In this document: piece after piece, positions 19,989 to 29,654 of the stretch | How the letters are laid out: every line of letters starts with the position of its first letter | Numbering within the stretch: the stretch's first letter is position 1 | Source of the DNA: Adiantum capillus-veneris | Taxonomy: Eukaryota > Streptophyta > Polypodiopsida > Polypodiales > Pteridaceae | DNA length: 64,000 bases | Reading direction: 5' to 3' | Assembly: GCA_014529385.2 (NCBI GenBank) | Contig: CM043946.1 | Span: forward strand, 34,306,558-34,370,557 | Notes under the pieces: generated by a model | The model's input: the letters and a program-made list of their open reading frames with translations, nothing else | What the model was told of the DNA's origin: nothing | Databases searched by the model: none | Made by a program: the position numbers and the translations under genes

Positions 19989-21014
19989 CCTTCCTTAAAA
20001 CTTACTTTCACCTTATCTACCATCAATAATGCTCTCTTTTGAGCCCACACCCATGACTCAAGCAGACAAAGAAGGCCCGCAATGTTTTGATATTCAAAAA
20101 AATCATAATCCTGATTTGTTAGTTTGTAAATTAGGATTTTCAATAATCTTAATGAGGGGTCTCCAACCTATAAATAGGCCCCTCTCCTTCTTGTAAAACA
20201 ACCTCCAACATCTCACATAGCATCCCAACACTCTATGCGTGAGGAGAGACTTAGGTGTAGCAACCACTTGTGAGCTTCACTCTTGGTGTGAGAGAAGCCT
20301 TCAAGCTACACATTGCAAGTGAGAGAGCGTGAGTTCCACAAATCTCAAAAACACTATTGTACATGCTCCTTCATCATCAATAAGTCGAGGTTTGGTGCAT
20401 CAAAGGCGTGATTCGACGTTCAAATCTTCGTCCTTCCATTTGTGCAATACGGTTTGGTGAATTCAAGGTGACTTGTGTATTTGGAGTTTTTATCAGTTGA
20501 TCTTGATTTTAGAAAGTGTTTTAGTGTGTTTTTCATTGCCAGTTTTGTGTCCATTGTAAGAGGGTACTGTGGTGAGAGGTCTCCCACACCCTAAGACAGT
20601 GTGTGTGTGTTTTGGCAATGTTTAGCAATCACTAAGCATTGAGTGAGTTTATACAAGTTCTACGATAGCATCATAACGAACCATCTCCATTTGCAAGTCA
20701 CAAATAAGGTATTACGCAAGATCCTTTTCTCTCTCTCTTCCCTTTGCTCTAGCTCTCTCTGGTCCAGTTTGTGTGTGTTTTGGTGTGAGGTTGTTTGTGT
20801 GCGTTGTGTGGTGTATCTTCTTGGTTGTGCCAAAATCTCTCTTGCGTCCTAGTTCGCATACCATAACTAGGTGGTGCCCCTATCTTGTTTGGAATTGGCT
20901 GTGGGTTTGTTGTTGTGTTGTGCTTGTGGTTGCCCCAGCCCCAATTGAGCAACACGGGAGCCTTGAGGGGTGTTTAGAGGTCGCCTCTCTTGTTGCCCGC
21001 CCCGGACCGCCTCA
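18320..21014 (+). repeat. Element C 5' LTR
   Basis: TGATAGCC to GCCTCA. It resembles the B LTR over the first 340 bases or so and over the last part, but the middle is largely different apart from one conserved block (about 19198-19340). TATA box at 20169; (CT)n at about 19931-19988. Confidence 0.94.
20169..20176 (+). promoter_or_regulatory. TATA box of element C 5' LTR
   Basis: TATAAATA before a C-rich stretch, repeated at 29832-29839 in the 3' LTR. It is the likely start region for element transcription. Confidence 0.6.
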
Positions 21015-21018
21015 ATTT

Positions 21019-21030
21019 TGGTGCCCCCAC
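21019..21030 (+). promoter_or_regulatory. Primer-binding site of element C
   Basis: TGGTGCCCCCAC begins four bases after the LTR. It is identical to the element A site at 17311. Confidence 0.8.
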
Positions 21031-21091
21031 GGAGGAAAGGCTTGTGTATGTTTTGTGTAGGCTCAACCTTTAGCATAATCAAGTAGCTTGC

Positions 21092-21304
21092 ATGAATCAG
21101 GAGAATTTGTATGATCCCTTCATTCCCATTGCAAGGCAAAAGGTACACATAATTGTTAGTACTAAGTTGCAATTTCAACGTGTCATTCGTAGAATTTTAG
21201 GTCCTCTTAGGTTGGCCGAGATAAACGCTTCAGTAAATCCTTTTATTTTGCCTCTCATTAGGTACGACCTTAGTTTGGACGTCTATATTTTTGTTTTGTT
21301 TTAA
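21092..21304 (+). CDS. Element C leader ORF 1 (70 aa, unidentified accessory family)
   Basis: ATG to TAA, first of four small ORFs between the primer-binding site and gag. Its sequence pattern (K-FQ--IRxILGPxRLxEI, AS-NPFILPLI, then DVYIFVLF) is shared with the next ORF and with both small ORFs of element A, so it belongs to a family of about 70 residues duplicated in tandem. It is hydrophobic at the C-terminus but too short for confident fold assignment. I do not recognise it. The decayed copy in B (7387-7595) shows that it is dispensable in dead copies only. Confidence 0.65.
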   Translation: MNQENLYDPFIPIARQKVHIIVSTKLQFQRVIRRILGPLRLAEINASVNPFILPLIRYDLSLDVYIFVLF

Positions 21305-21325
21305 GCATTAGGACATGCATAGGCC

Positions 21326-21544
21326 ATGGATAATGGCCCAAGAATAGAGGTTTTTCCCTTTCATTTTACTCCACACATTAGAATAAACGTTGCAATTAGT
21401 AGAAAGATCCATTTTCAACAACGAATGGTGTTCATGTTTGGTGCCCAAAGAGCAGGAGAAATTCTTGCATCACCAAACCCTGTCATTCTACCTCTCATCA
21501 ACTACCACACTTCTTTTGATGTACATGTGTTCATTTTATTTTAA
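21326..21544 (+). CDS. Element C leader ORF 2 (72 aa, paralog of ORF 1)
   Basis: ATG at 21326, 21 bases after the stop of ORF 1. Core RKIHFQQR, FGAQR, EILAS, a P-VILPLI stretch, then DVHVFILF. It aligns residue by residue with ORF 1 and more closely with the element A ORF at 17893. Same family, unknown function. Confidence 0.65.
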   Translation: MDNGPRIEVFPFHFTPHIRINVAISRKIHFQQRMVFMFGAQRAGEILASPNPVILPLINYHTSFDVHVFILF

Positions 21545-21570
21545 AATGAAGTGCAGCCCGGCAAAGTAGT

Positions 21571-22125
21571 GTGTATGTTTGTTTTTTCTTTGTCCAAGTT
21601 GTTACAAGAAACAAAAAAACGATCATTTATTCTAACTGGGAATGTGTGTGCAGTGAAAGTTTAATCCTTAGAGATCTAGCTCTATTACCAATTGAGTTGC
21701 AGGAGCAAGTAGTAAGGCGTCTCCCTCATAACAAGAGGGTGGTGAAGTTAAGACGGAAGGTCCTACGCGTGGATTCCATTTTCCTCTTGTTGCTGGGAAG
21801 TAAGGAAGACCGCGCATTCATCCAACTAGTGTGTGCCCTAAGATTGGTAAATAGAGTGAAATTTGGCGTTTGGCGAGTGCATTTCACCATTGAGGAAGAC
21901 TCTTCAGGAAACTTGCGGCCAGAGTTCATGCTTCATAGACTCACATTTGGTGAATTTTTCCCTCATTTGCGTCTTATTAATAGTCTTCCTTTCGCTTTCA
22001 ACAAAGGAGATAGGGAGCTATTCAGAGCTTGTCTTAATAAAGAGAGCATAGAGAAGATTGCAAATTTGTATAAATTCTCAGCCTTCTCTACTTTCTATGA
22101 CACTTTGTTCATAGAGACATTGTAA
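21571..22125 (+). CDS. Element C leader ORF 3 (up to 184 aa, unidentified)
   Basis: The longest reading starts at ATG 21571. The part conserved with ORF 4 begins only at about residue 28, just after a CAG at 21652-21654 that could be a splice acceptor, so the true N-terminus is uncertain. Conserved features: ESL, then VVRRLPH at about residue 47, a hydrophobic body with FIQLVCAL, and an RLTFGEFFP...LINSLPF segment. It ends in TTG-TAA, where the G of TTG starts GTAAAT, a possible splice donor into ORF 4. I do not recognise the family. Confidence 0.62.
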   Translation: MYVCFFFVQVVTRNKKTIIYSNWECVCSESLILRDLALLPIELQEQVVRRLPHNKRVVKLRRKVLRVDSIFLLLLGSKEDRAFIQLVCALRLVNRVKFGVWRVHFTIEEDSSGNLRPEFMLHRLTFGEFFPHLRLINSLPFAFNKGDRELFRACLNKESIEKIANLYKFSAFSTFYDTLFIETL

Positions 22126-22179
22126 ATCTCTTTATGCTTTTGAATGATTTAACCATAATCCTAAGGAGTTTTTGTCCAG
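22122..22179 (+). other. Candidate 58-nt intron joining leader ORFs 3 and 4 of element C
   Basis: GTAAAT at 22122 and TTTTTGTCCAG ending at 22179 resemble plant splice sites, and the interval is AT-rich. Removing it skips the stop of ORF 3 and continues in frame into ORF 4, which lacks an ATG. The same sites stand at 8412 and 8469 in element B. The interval is shorter than most plant introns, so this is a hypothesis. Confidence 0.4.
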
Positions 22180-22630
22180 GAATTTTGTAGCACAAGTGGA
22201 GTCTTTAAATCTTGCAAACTTGATCGGACTTGATGAAGATGTTCTTTATGAAATTGTGAGAAGGTTGCCTCACTCCCACTGTGTGGAACTCGAAGGAAAG
22301 GAGCTCCTAGTCAATTGCTACTTTCTCACGGCCTTCGACGAGCATGAAGATCTAGTTTTTATACAAATCGCTTGTGCATTGGGAATTGTAGAGCAAGTGC
22401 AATTTATCACTTGGGATGTGGTTGCTCTTTTGGATCCAGAAAATGAAGTTCTAGAGATTTCTGTTTATCGCCTTAGCTTTGAAGAATTTCAACCCTTCTT
22501 AGAGCTCATCAATAGTCTACCCTTTTGTTTTGATCAAACAAATCGAGACCTTATTGAAGCTTGGATAGCTGAAGAAGAAAACCTAGAGTGGTATTTTGTC
22601 ACTTCTTCATTTGCAGGCGAGTGGTTCTAG
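22148..22630 (+). CDS. Element C leader ORF 4 (about 150 aa, paralog of ORF 3, no ATG)
   Basis: The frame opens after a stop at 22145. The first start-like codon is TTG at 22172. It aligns with ORF 3 along its length: ESLxLxxL, then IVRRLPH, FIQIACALGIV, and RLSFEEFQPFLELINSLPF. Lack of an ATG, together with strong conservation right up to the upstream candidate splice acceptor, suggests expression as a second domain fused to ORF 3. Gag begins 49 bases after its TAG. Confidence 0.62.
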   Translation, partial: FNHNPKEFLSRNFVAQVESLNLANLIGLDEDVLYEIVRRLPHSHCVELEGKELLVNCYFLTAFDEHEDLVFIQIACALGIVEQVQFITWDVVALLDPENEVLEISVYRLSFEEFQPFLELINSLPFCFDQTNRDLIEAWIAEEENLEWYFVTSSFAGEWF

Positions 22631-22679
22631 ATCTCTATTGTATCCCTTATTGTAACTCGTATAGTAATCTTTCATAATA

Positions 22680-25600
22680 ATGGAGAGCCAACGCCAAATG
22701 TCTGGATATCCTCTTTTCTTTGGAGAGCCTGGAGAGGATGCAGAATTATTTTTAGCAAATTTCAAGATGTCTTGCCGTATCAAGAGGATAGTAACCGATC
22801 AAGAACGTGTAGAAATGTTTGAGGTGGTCCTTAGGAAAGATGCTAGTACTTGGTTTGACTCTTTGCCTGAGGAAGTTAAGGGGAATTACACAGAAGTTTT
22901 GAATCGTTTTAAGAGATACTTCTTTGATCCCCAAAACACTCAAAAACTATGGCAAGACATTGTTTCTCATAAGCAAAAAGACTTAGATGACTACTACTTG
23001 TACAAGCAAGAGTTTCTACGTCTTTGGGCTCTATGGATACGAAATGTTACTAACCCTGGTGATGGTGCAGAATTTTTAAAGAAGGAGAGGTTCATAGCCG
23101 GACTCTTTCCTGACCTTAAGGTAAAAGTTGAGGCGGGTGCACCTGCTACTTTTGATGCAGCTGAAACTAGGGCTGCTGAGAAGTATAGGAAACTCAAGTG
23201 CTTAAGGGGAGAGGTTCCAATAGAAGTTCTTAGACCCAAAGGTAAGTCACAAGCATCAACATCGAGGGAGATTCCTGAGGTAACGGCAGAAGTAATTGAG
23301 AAGTTAAACGAATCTTTAAGCAGCCTGTCAATTCACCTTGCACAAGCTGTAGGTCCAAAGGGACAAGCAAAGAAGTCTGAAGAGCGAGATCCACGACCTA
23401 GGAGAGTCTTGCAATGTTGGAATTGCGGAGAGTCTGGACATGGGATGTATAATTGTCCTTGGCCCCATGGGGAGCCAGGGAGGCCTAACTTGAATTACCC
23501 AGTGATGAATGCAGGAGAAGGAGCTGGTCAACAACCAAGGCTTCTACAAAGGCCAAATGGACCAAGACCACCTCCACAAGGGGTAGAAGGAGTTCCACCT
23601 TTGCCAGATCCAAATGTGCATGTGGTAGAGGTGACAAATTCAAATATGGTTGACATGGAAGCCAATGGCATTAAGCGTGGCCGACGAAAAGGTAAAGAGA
23701 AAGAAGGAGTCACATCACAGAGTGACCATGGACAAGGAAAGAAGGCAAAGGAAACCAAGGAAACCAAGAGGACTCGACGTCGTATCAACCTCCAAGACTT
23801 CCCTCTTGGACATGGTATGGCTCCGTACAACTTGTTGGAAGACATGAGAGGTAAGGGTCTTGATATTTCATGGCCTCAATTTCTTGCATTATGTCCACAA
23901 GTTAGGAGGGATTTAACAAGGGCACTTAGCAATAGGAGAAAGGTAAAAGAGAGTGTGCCTGTTGTAAAAATTGCACAAGCTGAAATGAATGAGGACATTA
24001 CACCGGTGCTAGACTGTTACATCAAAGGAAGATTGGTTAGGAAAGGTCTAGTGGATGGGGGTGCACAAATTTGCATCATGACAGAGGGACTCATGCAAAA
24101 ACTAGGCATGCACATCCATGAGACACCGGAAATTAAGGTCAAGATGGCAAACAATAGCAAGGCTAGGTGCGTAGGCATTTGTAAAAATGTTTTTGTAGAG
24201 GCCTTTGGCATTAAGAAGGCAGTGGATTTCTATGTCATGTCTACCAAAGGAAATGGTTACCCATTTATCCTAGGGAGACCATGGCTAATGAAAATGCGAG
24301 CTTTGCAGGATTGGAAAAGTGGGAAATTAATTTGCAGGAATGACAATCATAAGAAGGTTGTCTTTGACATGAAGGAGCAACGCCAAGAGGATCTCCATGA
24401 AGAATCATCTCAAAGTGAGACGGAAGAAGGTTGGACCGATAGCACTTCAGAAGAAGAAAGTAGCGGCAGCATTACTGAAGAGGAGTCTTCCATCGAAGTC
24501 ATGGGGGTAAGGTTTAAGCCAAGCAACCAAGAGACCTCTTGTCAAGGCTTGGAGGAGGTAGGTCCTCAAGAGAACCAAAAGGTGGAAGATGAAGGAATGT
24601 TAGAAGGTATGTTGTCTACAACACTTACAAAGGATGAAAGAGAGGAGTTCAAATGTGTGCTAAGGAAATTTTCGAGGCTTTTTGCTAAAGACTACACCGA
24701 TGTGCGTGGAGTAGATGTTGTTCAACACAAGATTGAGTTGAAGCCAGAGGCCACACCTAAGGCTCAAAAGCTACGAAGGCTAGGAGTCATTAAGGAGCAG
24801 GCTCTACTCAAGGAGGTAAGAAAGCTTCTAGCAGTAGGTTTCATTTATCCAGTGGAGAATTCAGAGTGGGTCTCTCCCGTTGTTGTCACTCCTAAGAAAA
24901 ACGGCAAGTGGAGGGTGTGTGTGGATTATCGTCCACTCAATGAGGCAACAAAAAGAGATCACTTTCCCCTCCCATTCCAGGATGAGATACTAAATGAGGT
25001 AGCTGGTCATGAGAAGTACACTATGTGCGATGGCTACTCGGGTTACTTTCAAATAGGTATCGCATTGGAGGATCAATTGAAAACAACCTTTATCACTCCT
25101 TGGGGTTGTTATGCTTTTAGAGTCATGCCATTTGGCCTGACAAATGCTCCTGCAACTTTCCAACGCTTCATGAACATGGTGTTTCAAGCATTCTTTGGAA
25201 AGTCCATTAGGGTTTTTATTGATGATTTTTGCATTTATAGCTCAAAATCATTGCATCTACAAAGGGTAGAAGAAGGTTTAAAGAAGCTCTATGACATGAG
25301 AGGTCAACTCAACCCCGACAAGTGTCACATAGCTGAGGATGAAGTGATCTTGCTTGGTCACAAGGTTTCCTATAAAGGCATTGAGGTGGATCCTTCAAAG
25401 GCAAAGGCTCTTATTGAGTTCCCATCACCGAAGAGTCTTAAGGAGGTCATCTCTTTCATTCAGAAGGTGAAGTATATGTCACGCTTCATTCACTTAGCCT
25501 CGGAGTTGCTTCACCCTTTGCAAAAGTTGACACAACAAGTAGAATTTTCATGGTCTGATGAGCTTGAAGAGTACTTTTGTAAAATTAAAGTCATTTTGTC

Positions 25601-27959
25601 AGAGCTACCAACACTCATGCCTCCTTGTTGGGAGTACACATTCTTTGTTAGCTCTAATGCTGGGAAAGAAACAATTGGTGCTGTGTTGCTACAACAAGAT
25701 CCCCACAGTACAAGGATGCGACCCATCTACTTTGCTAGTAGGGTCATGAATGCTTTGGAGAGAGACTACACAGAAGCAGAACTCATGATGCTTTCTCTCA
25801 TGTTTGCGGTGAGAAAGTTTAGATCCTACCTGCTACCAAAACCTTTTGTAATTCTCACTGCAGAAAATTTGTTCCCTTGGGTGTCATCTCAAATGAATCT
25901 TAGTACTAGGATCTCAAAGTGGATTATGGAGTTGCAAGAGTTTCAATACTCTTTCAAGGTAGAAGATAGTGTGCGTGCACAATTGGCAGGGATTCTCACT
26001 TATAGGGTGCACGAAAAGGAGATTAAGGTGCCTGAAGTAAAGACCCTACCATTGCCACCACCAAAAAGTATTCCTAATGCTTTTACTTTGTTCTTTGATG
26101 GAGCTTTTCGTCGAGCCACAGGAAAAGCAGGGGGAGGGCTAGTGTTGCTCAACCCAAGTGGAGAGGTGGTCATGAAAGAGAAGTTCAATCTACCAAGTTC
26201 AGCTAGCAACAATGAAGCAGAATATGACACTCTACTTCATGGTTTGAAGATGTGCATTGGCCAAGGGATACAACGCCTCATGGTAAAGGGAGATGCACTT
26301 CTCATTGTTAAACAGATTTTAGGCATTTGGGCATGCAAGAATGAGAGCTTACGGACAAAAGTTCATGCCATTCGTAGATTGTTTAATCAATTTGAAGAAG
26401 TGCAACTATATCATATTCCTAGGAAACAGAATGAAGATGCTGATTTACTTGCACAACAAGCCGTTGCATGTGTAAAGAAAGAAGTGCAGGTCATCATGGT
26501 GGCGGCTGCTGTGAAGCAACCGAGGTACCAGGGATTGGAGTCATTGGCTCCCATCATTGGCTACATTTTGGAGGGTGAGTTTCCACCAGACTTCACAAAA
26601 GCTCAGAAGAGGAGACTCATGAAGAAGGCAAGCGTATATCTCTTCCTAGAAGGCTCCCTCTATCAAAAAGGGAAGGATCAAGTATGTAGAAGAGTACCAA
26701 CTATTGAGGAAATTCCAGCCATTCTAAAAGGTTTGCATGAAGAGGCATGTGGTGGTCATTTTGCCCAAGAATCAACTGTGAAGAAGATTTTGCTTGCGGG
26801 GTATGTTTGGCCAAGCTTGCATGTGGATGTTCAACATTGGTGTAAAAGCTGTCACAATTGTCAGATAAATGGAAATAGAAGGTTGGTGCATGGCCCGAGG
26901 CAAATAGTGCTTGCAAATGGACCCTTTGAAAAGTGGGGCATTGATGCTATGGGTCCTCTACCTAGGACAAAAAATGGTAAACTCTACATTCTAGTGGCTG
27001 TAGACTATATGACTAGGTGGGTGGAAGCTCAAAGTGTGGCAAGAGTGAATGAGAGGACGGTTAGCAAGTTTGTGTACACTCACATTTGTTGTAGATTTGG
27101 CACACCTTTGGAGATTGTTTCTGATAATGGCCCAGGGTTTAGGAAGGGCTTGCTCACAGAAGTTTGTGAAGAGCTTCACATTCTACATCGTCATAGCACA
27201 CCATACTACCCACAGTCAAATGGTTTGGTGGAGAAGGCTAATGGTGTCATTGCAGGAATCATTAGAAAGATGGTGCAAAACAAGACAAAATTATGGGATG
27301 ACTTCTTGGATGGTGCCTTGTGGGCATATCGAACCACATATAGGGAAGCCACGGAGTTCACACCATTTCACTTGGTCTATGGTCAAGAGGCTTTGCAGCC
27401 TATCGAGCTCAACATTCCAACAATGCGACTTCATGGCAAAGGAGCACAAGATGATCAAGAGGTATGGATGGATCGACTTCTTACGTTAGTGGAGCTTGAG
27501 TGGAAAAGAGAAGCAGCATACGAGTGCTACAAGAGGAAAGCCACACAAGCGAAAGAAACGCACGACAAGAAACTGAAGGACAAAGGCATCAAGGAAGGAG
27601 AGCTTGTGCTAAGGTATGACAATCGACTTGACAATCGTTTTGATGCCAAGTTTGAAACTAGATGGCAAGGGCCATACATAGTCAAGAAGGCTTTCAATTC
27701 TAGTTACTATCAGCTTATGGACTTGAATGGTAAAGAGCACTCAAGGAAGGTAAACGGGTATCGCTTGAAGCCCTATTTGAGTCGCCTTCTACCAAAGGAT
27801 CTACCAAAGATCTGTCCAAAGGCCGCTGTCTCATGTAAGTATTGTTACATGAAGCATGAGTGTAACTCCAGCCAAAATTCTGAGGGGCCAAACAATGAAG
27901 ATCTCATCAAGGACTCTGAAGCACTCTCTTTGGAAAAGATGCTCTATGATGGTACATGA
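22680..27959 (+). CDS. gag-pol: Element C gag-pol polyprotein (1759 aa)
   Basis: A single frame from ATG 22680 gives: capsid-type gag domain (about residues 1-200); CCHC zinc knuckle CWNCGESGHGMYNC (about 245-258); aspartic protease with DGGA at 459-462, the DGG form I recall from Tat-type elements; reverse transcriptase with FIDD at 846-849; native RNase H from about 985; archaeal-type RNase H from D1140 (FDGAF, NNEAEY, IPRKQN); integrase with the zinc-binding region near 1358-1390, catalytic Asp near 1422 and 1481 and Glu near 1518; then a basic C-terminal domain. No stop separates gag from pol, so processing by the internal protease is expected. It is full length with no missing key residue seen. 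The product would package, copy and integrate the element RNA. Confidence 0.96.
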   Translation: MESQRQMSGYPLFFGEPGEDAELFLANFKMSCRIKRIVTDQERVEMFEVVLRKDASTWFDSLPEEVKGNYTEVLNRFKRYFFDPQNTQKLWQDIVSHKQKDLDDYYLYKQEFLRLWALWIRNVTNPGDGAEFLKKERFIAGLFPDLKVKVEAGAPATFDAAETRAAEKYRKLKCLRGEVPIEVLRPKGKSQASTSREIPEVTAEVIEKLNESLSSLSIHLAQAVGPKGQAKKSEERDPRPRRVLQCWNCGESGHGMYNCPWPHGEPGRPNLNYPVMNAGEGAGQQPRLLQRPNGPRPPPQGVEGVPPLPDPNVHVVEVTNSNMVDMEANGIKRGRRKGKEKEGVTSQSDHGQGKKAKETKETKRTRRRINLQDFPLGHGMAPYNLLEDMRGKGLDISWPQFLALCPQVRRDLTRALSNRRKVKESVPVVKIAQAEMNEDITPVLDCYIKGRLVRKGLVDGGAQICIMTEGLMQKLGMHIHETPEIKVKMANNSKARCVGICKNVFVEAFGIKKAVDFYVMSTKGNGYPFILGRPWLMKMRALQDWKSGKLICRNDNHKKVVFDMKEQRQEDLHEESSQSETEEGWTDSTSEEESSGSITEEESSIEVMGVRFKPSNQETSCQGLEEVGPQENQKVEDEGMLEGMLSTTLTKDEREEFKCVLRKFSRLFAKDYTDVRGVDVVQHKIELKPEATPKAQKLRRLGVIKEQALLKEVRKLLAVGFIYPVENSEWVSPVVVTPKKNGKWRVCVDYRPLNEATKRDHFPLPFQDEILNEVAGHEKYTMCDGYSGYFQIGIALEDQLKTTFITPWGCYAFRVMPFGLTNAPATFQRFMNMVFQAFFGKSIRVFIDDFCIYSSKSLHLQRVEEGLKKLYDMRGQLNPDKCHIAEDEVILLGHKVSYKGIEVDPSKAKALIEFPSPKSLKEVISFIQKVKYMSRFIHLASELLHPLQKLTQQVEFSWSDELEEYFCKIKVILSELPTLMPPCWEYTFFVSSNAGKETIGAVLLQQDPHSTRMRPIYFASRVMNALERDYTEAELMMLSLMFAVRKFRSYLLPKPFVILTAENLFPWVSSQMNLSTRISKWIMELQEFQYSFKVEDSVRAQLAGILTYRVHEKEIKVPEVKTLPLPPPKSIPNAFTLFFDGAFRRATGKAGGGLVLLNPSGEVVMKEKFNLPSSASNNEAEYDTLLHGLKMCIGQGIQRLMVKGDALLIVKQILGIWACKNESLRTKVHAIRRLFNQFEEVQLYHIPRKQNEDADLLAQQAVACVKKEVQVIMVAAAVKQPRYQGLESLAPIIGYILEGEFPPDFTKAQKRRLMKKASVYLFLEGSLYQKGKDQVCRRVPTIEEIPAILKGLHEEACGGHFAQESTVKKILLAGYVWPSLHVDVQHWCKSCHNCQINGNRRLVHGPRQIVLANGPFEKWGIDAMGPLPRTKNGKLYILVAVDYMTRWVEAQSVARVNERTVSKFVYTHICCRFGTPLEIVSDNGPGFRKGLLTEVCEELHILHRHSTPYYPQSNGLVEKANGVIAGIIRKMVQNKTKLWDDFLDGALWAYRTTYREATEFTPFHLVYGQEALQPIELNIPTMRLHGKGAQDDQEVWMDRLLTLVELEWKREAAYECYKRKATQAKETHDKKLKDKGIKEGELVLRYDNRLDNRFDAKFETRWQGPYIVKKAFNSSYYQLMDLNGKEHSRKVNGYRLKPYLSRLLPKDLPKICPKAAVSCKYCYMKHECNSSQNSEGPNNEDLIKDSEALSLEKMLYDGT

Positions 27960-27971
27960 ATATACCATCAT

Positions 27972-27988
27972 CCTGGGGGAAGGGCTAA
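27972..27988 (+). promoter_or_regulatory. Polypurine tract of element C
   Basis: CCTGGGGGAAGGGCTAA directly before the TG of the 3' LTR, as expected for the plus-strand primer. Confidence 0.75.
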
Positions 27989-29598
27989 TGATAGCCATTT
28001 TTCGGCTCTCCATAATTGCCATACTAGATTACTCCACCCTACCAAATTCACCCAAACGCTATGGCCATCCCTACCATTTCACTGTACATAGGCGTGTGTG
28101 AGTTAGGGGGCTTTTCCCATATCTTCTTAAAAACCCTCAGCTAGCTAGTCACTGGGCTAGGTGAGCCAAAAAAAAAATAAAAAAAATAAAAATAAAAGTA
28201 TATTATGGCCTCTTTGTGTGTAAATATTTCATTGTATATATGGCCTAAATATAGGGATTTTTTATAATTATTTTGGTATTTTATTTAAATATTTCTACTT
28301 AGGTGTGTGTTTTATTAAACCTATGTACACCTTCTTTCATCCTCTTACACCATAAGTATATTTTTTGCCAATATGTACATATTGTAACCTCATATTTTTC
28401 CTTTATACAAATCACTCCCACATTTTCACCCTCACCCTCGTGAAAACAAAAAATTGATTTCTACTCATTGGTTACTTTTATTATATTATTTACTTGCATA
28501 CCTTTTCCTCTTTCACCCAAAATAATTCAAGGAGGGATCATATCATATGATTCCAATATCTTTCCATATCCATAACTCCTCCATATTTTTATTATTATTT
28601 TTACTCATTATTCTAACACCATGTGCTCATTGAGCTAAAGTCCATGAATAGTCCATACACTAGTCCCACCATGTATATATTTCTTTATTCACCAATAATC
28701 CTCCTCCATGCATGTGTCAAGGGCAACTTGGATGCTTTGTATTATGATATGACAAAGGAGGGGCTCACTCTTGGATGCATTGTACAAATTCAACAAAGGA
28801 GGGGGCCACATAAAGACTTTTGCAGGCATAAAAAACAGGCTTTTTGGTGAGAATTTTGGCACCTATCTCCACTCCGAATTTGGAGCGGTGGTCAAAAGAG
28901 ACAATGTAGCCCACGCTCTGAATAATCACCTCAAATTTTTTCATGATTTTTGGAGCTACCACCGGTGAGCTATGATTTTTTGAGTGGACCCCAGTCTGCC
29001 CACTTTTCTCACAAGTAGCCCTTAGTCTTCTCTCACCCTTCCACACACCTACTCACTCTTACACATCCCTCCCTCTCCTTCCCTCACTCAAACCTGCAAT
29101 TTCCATGGCTTCTCCCACCCTCTTCACCATTACCCTTCTCTCTCATCCCTATAGTTCTTTTATGAACCTCTACATACATACACCCTCTCCATGTCTCTCT
29201 CTATTGCTTCTATGTTACAATTTCATTTACCTCTCCTAAAATATCTAAAATTCAGCATCTTAACCATGATAACTTCTGCAAATTGAGGATTTTTCATCAA
29301 CAAATCCTCTTTTCATCGTGGTGGTCAACCGTGGCGGCGGCGTAAAGAAGCGAAGAAGAAGAAGAAGACCAGCGGTTTTTTTTTCCACAATCTACACAAG
29401 GGTGAGTTCAAGCTTCTTCAAAGCTTCACCATCTCAATGATTCTCTTTTAATTCACCCCTCTTCCTTCATCAAATCAACTCACTCTACCCATTGTAAATG
29501 TAACATTAACTTTCTAGTGATTACTAACGACTAACATACTAACACAAAATAGCATTGACCTAACCATAAAAGACACCTCACCTCAAGACATGTATAGT

Positions 29599-29654
<56 letters not shown>

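Noticed and set aside
19862-20143. Minus-strand frame with Arg-Glu repeats
   Set aside because: Translation of the (CT)n microsatellite, not a gene.
22172-22174. TTG as a true start of leader ORF 4
   Set aside because: Plant nuclear translation rarely starts at TTG, and conservation with ORF 3 begins just after a candidate splice acceptor, so a fused or spliced product is preferred.
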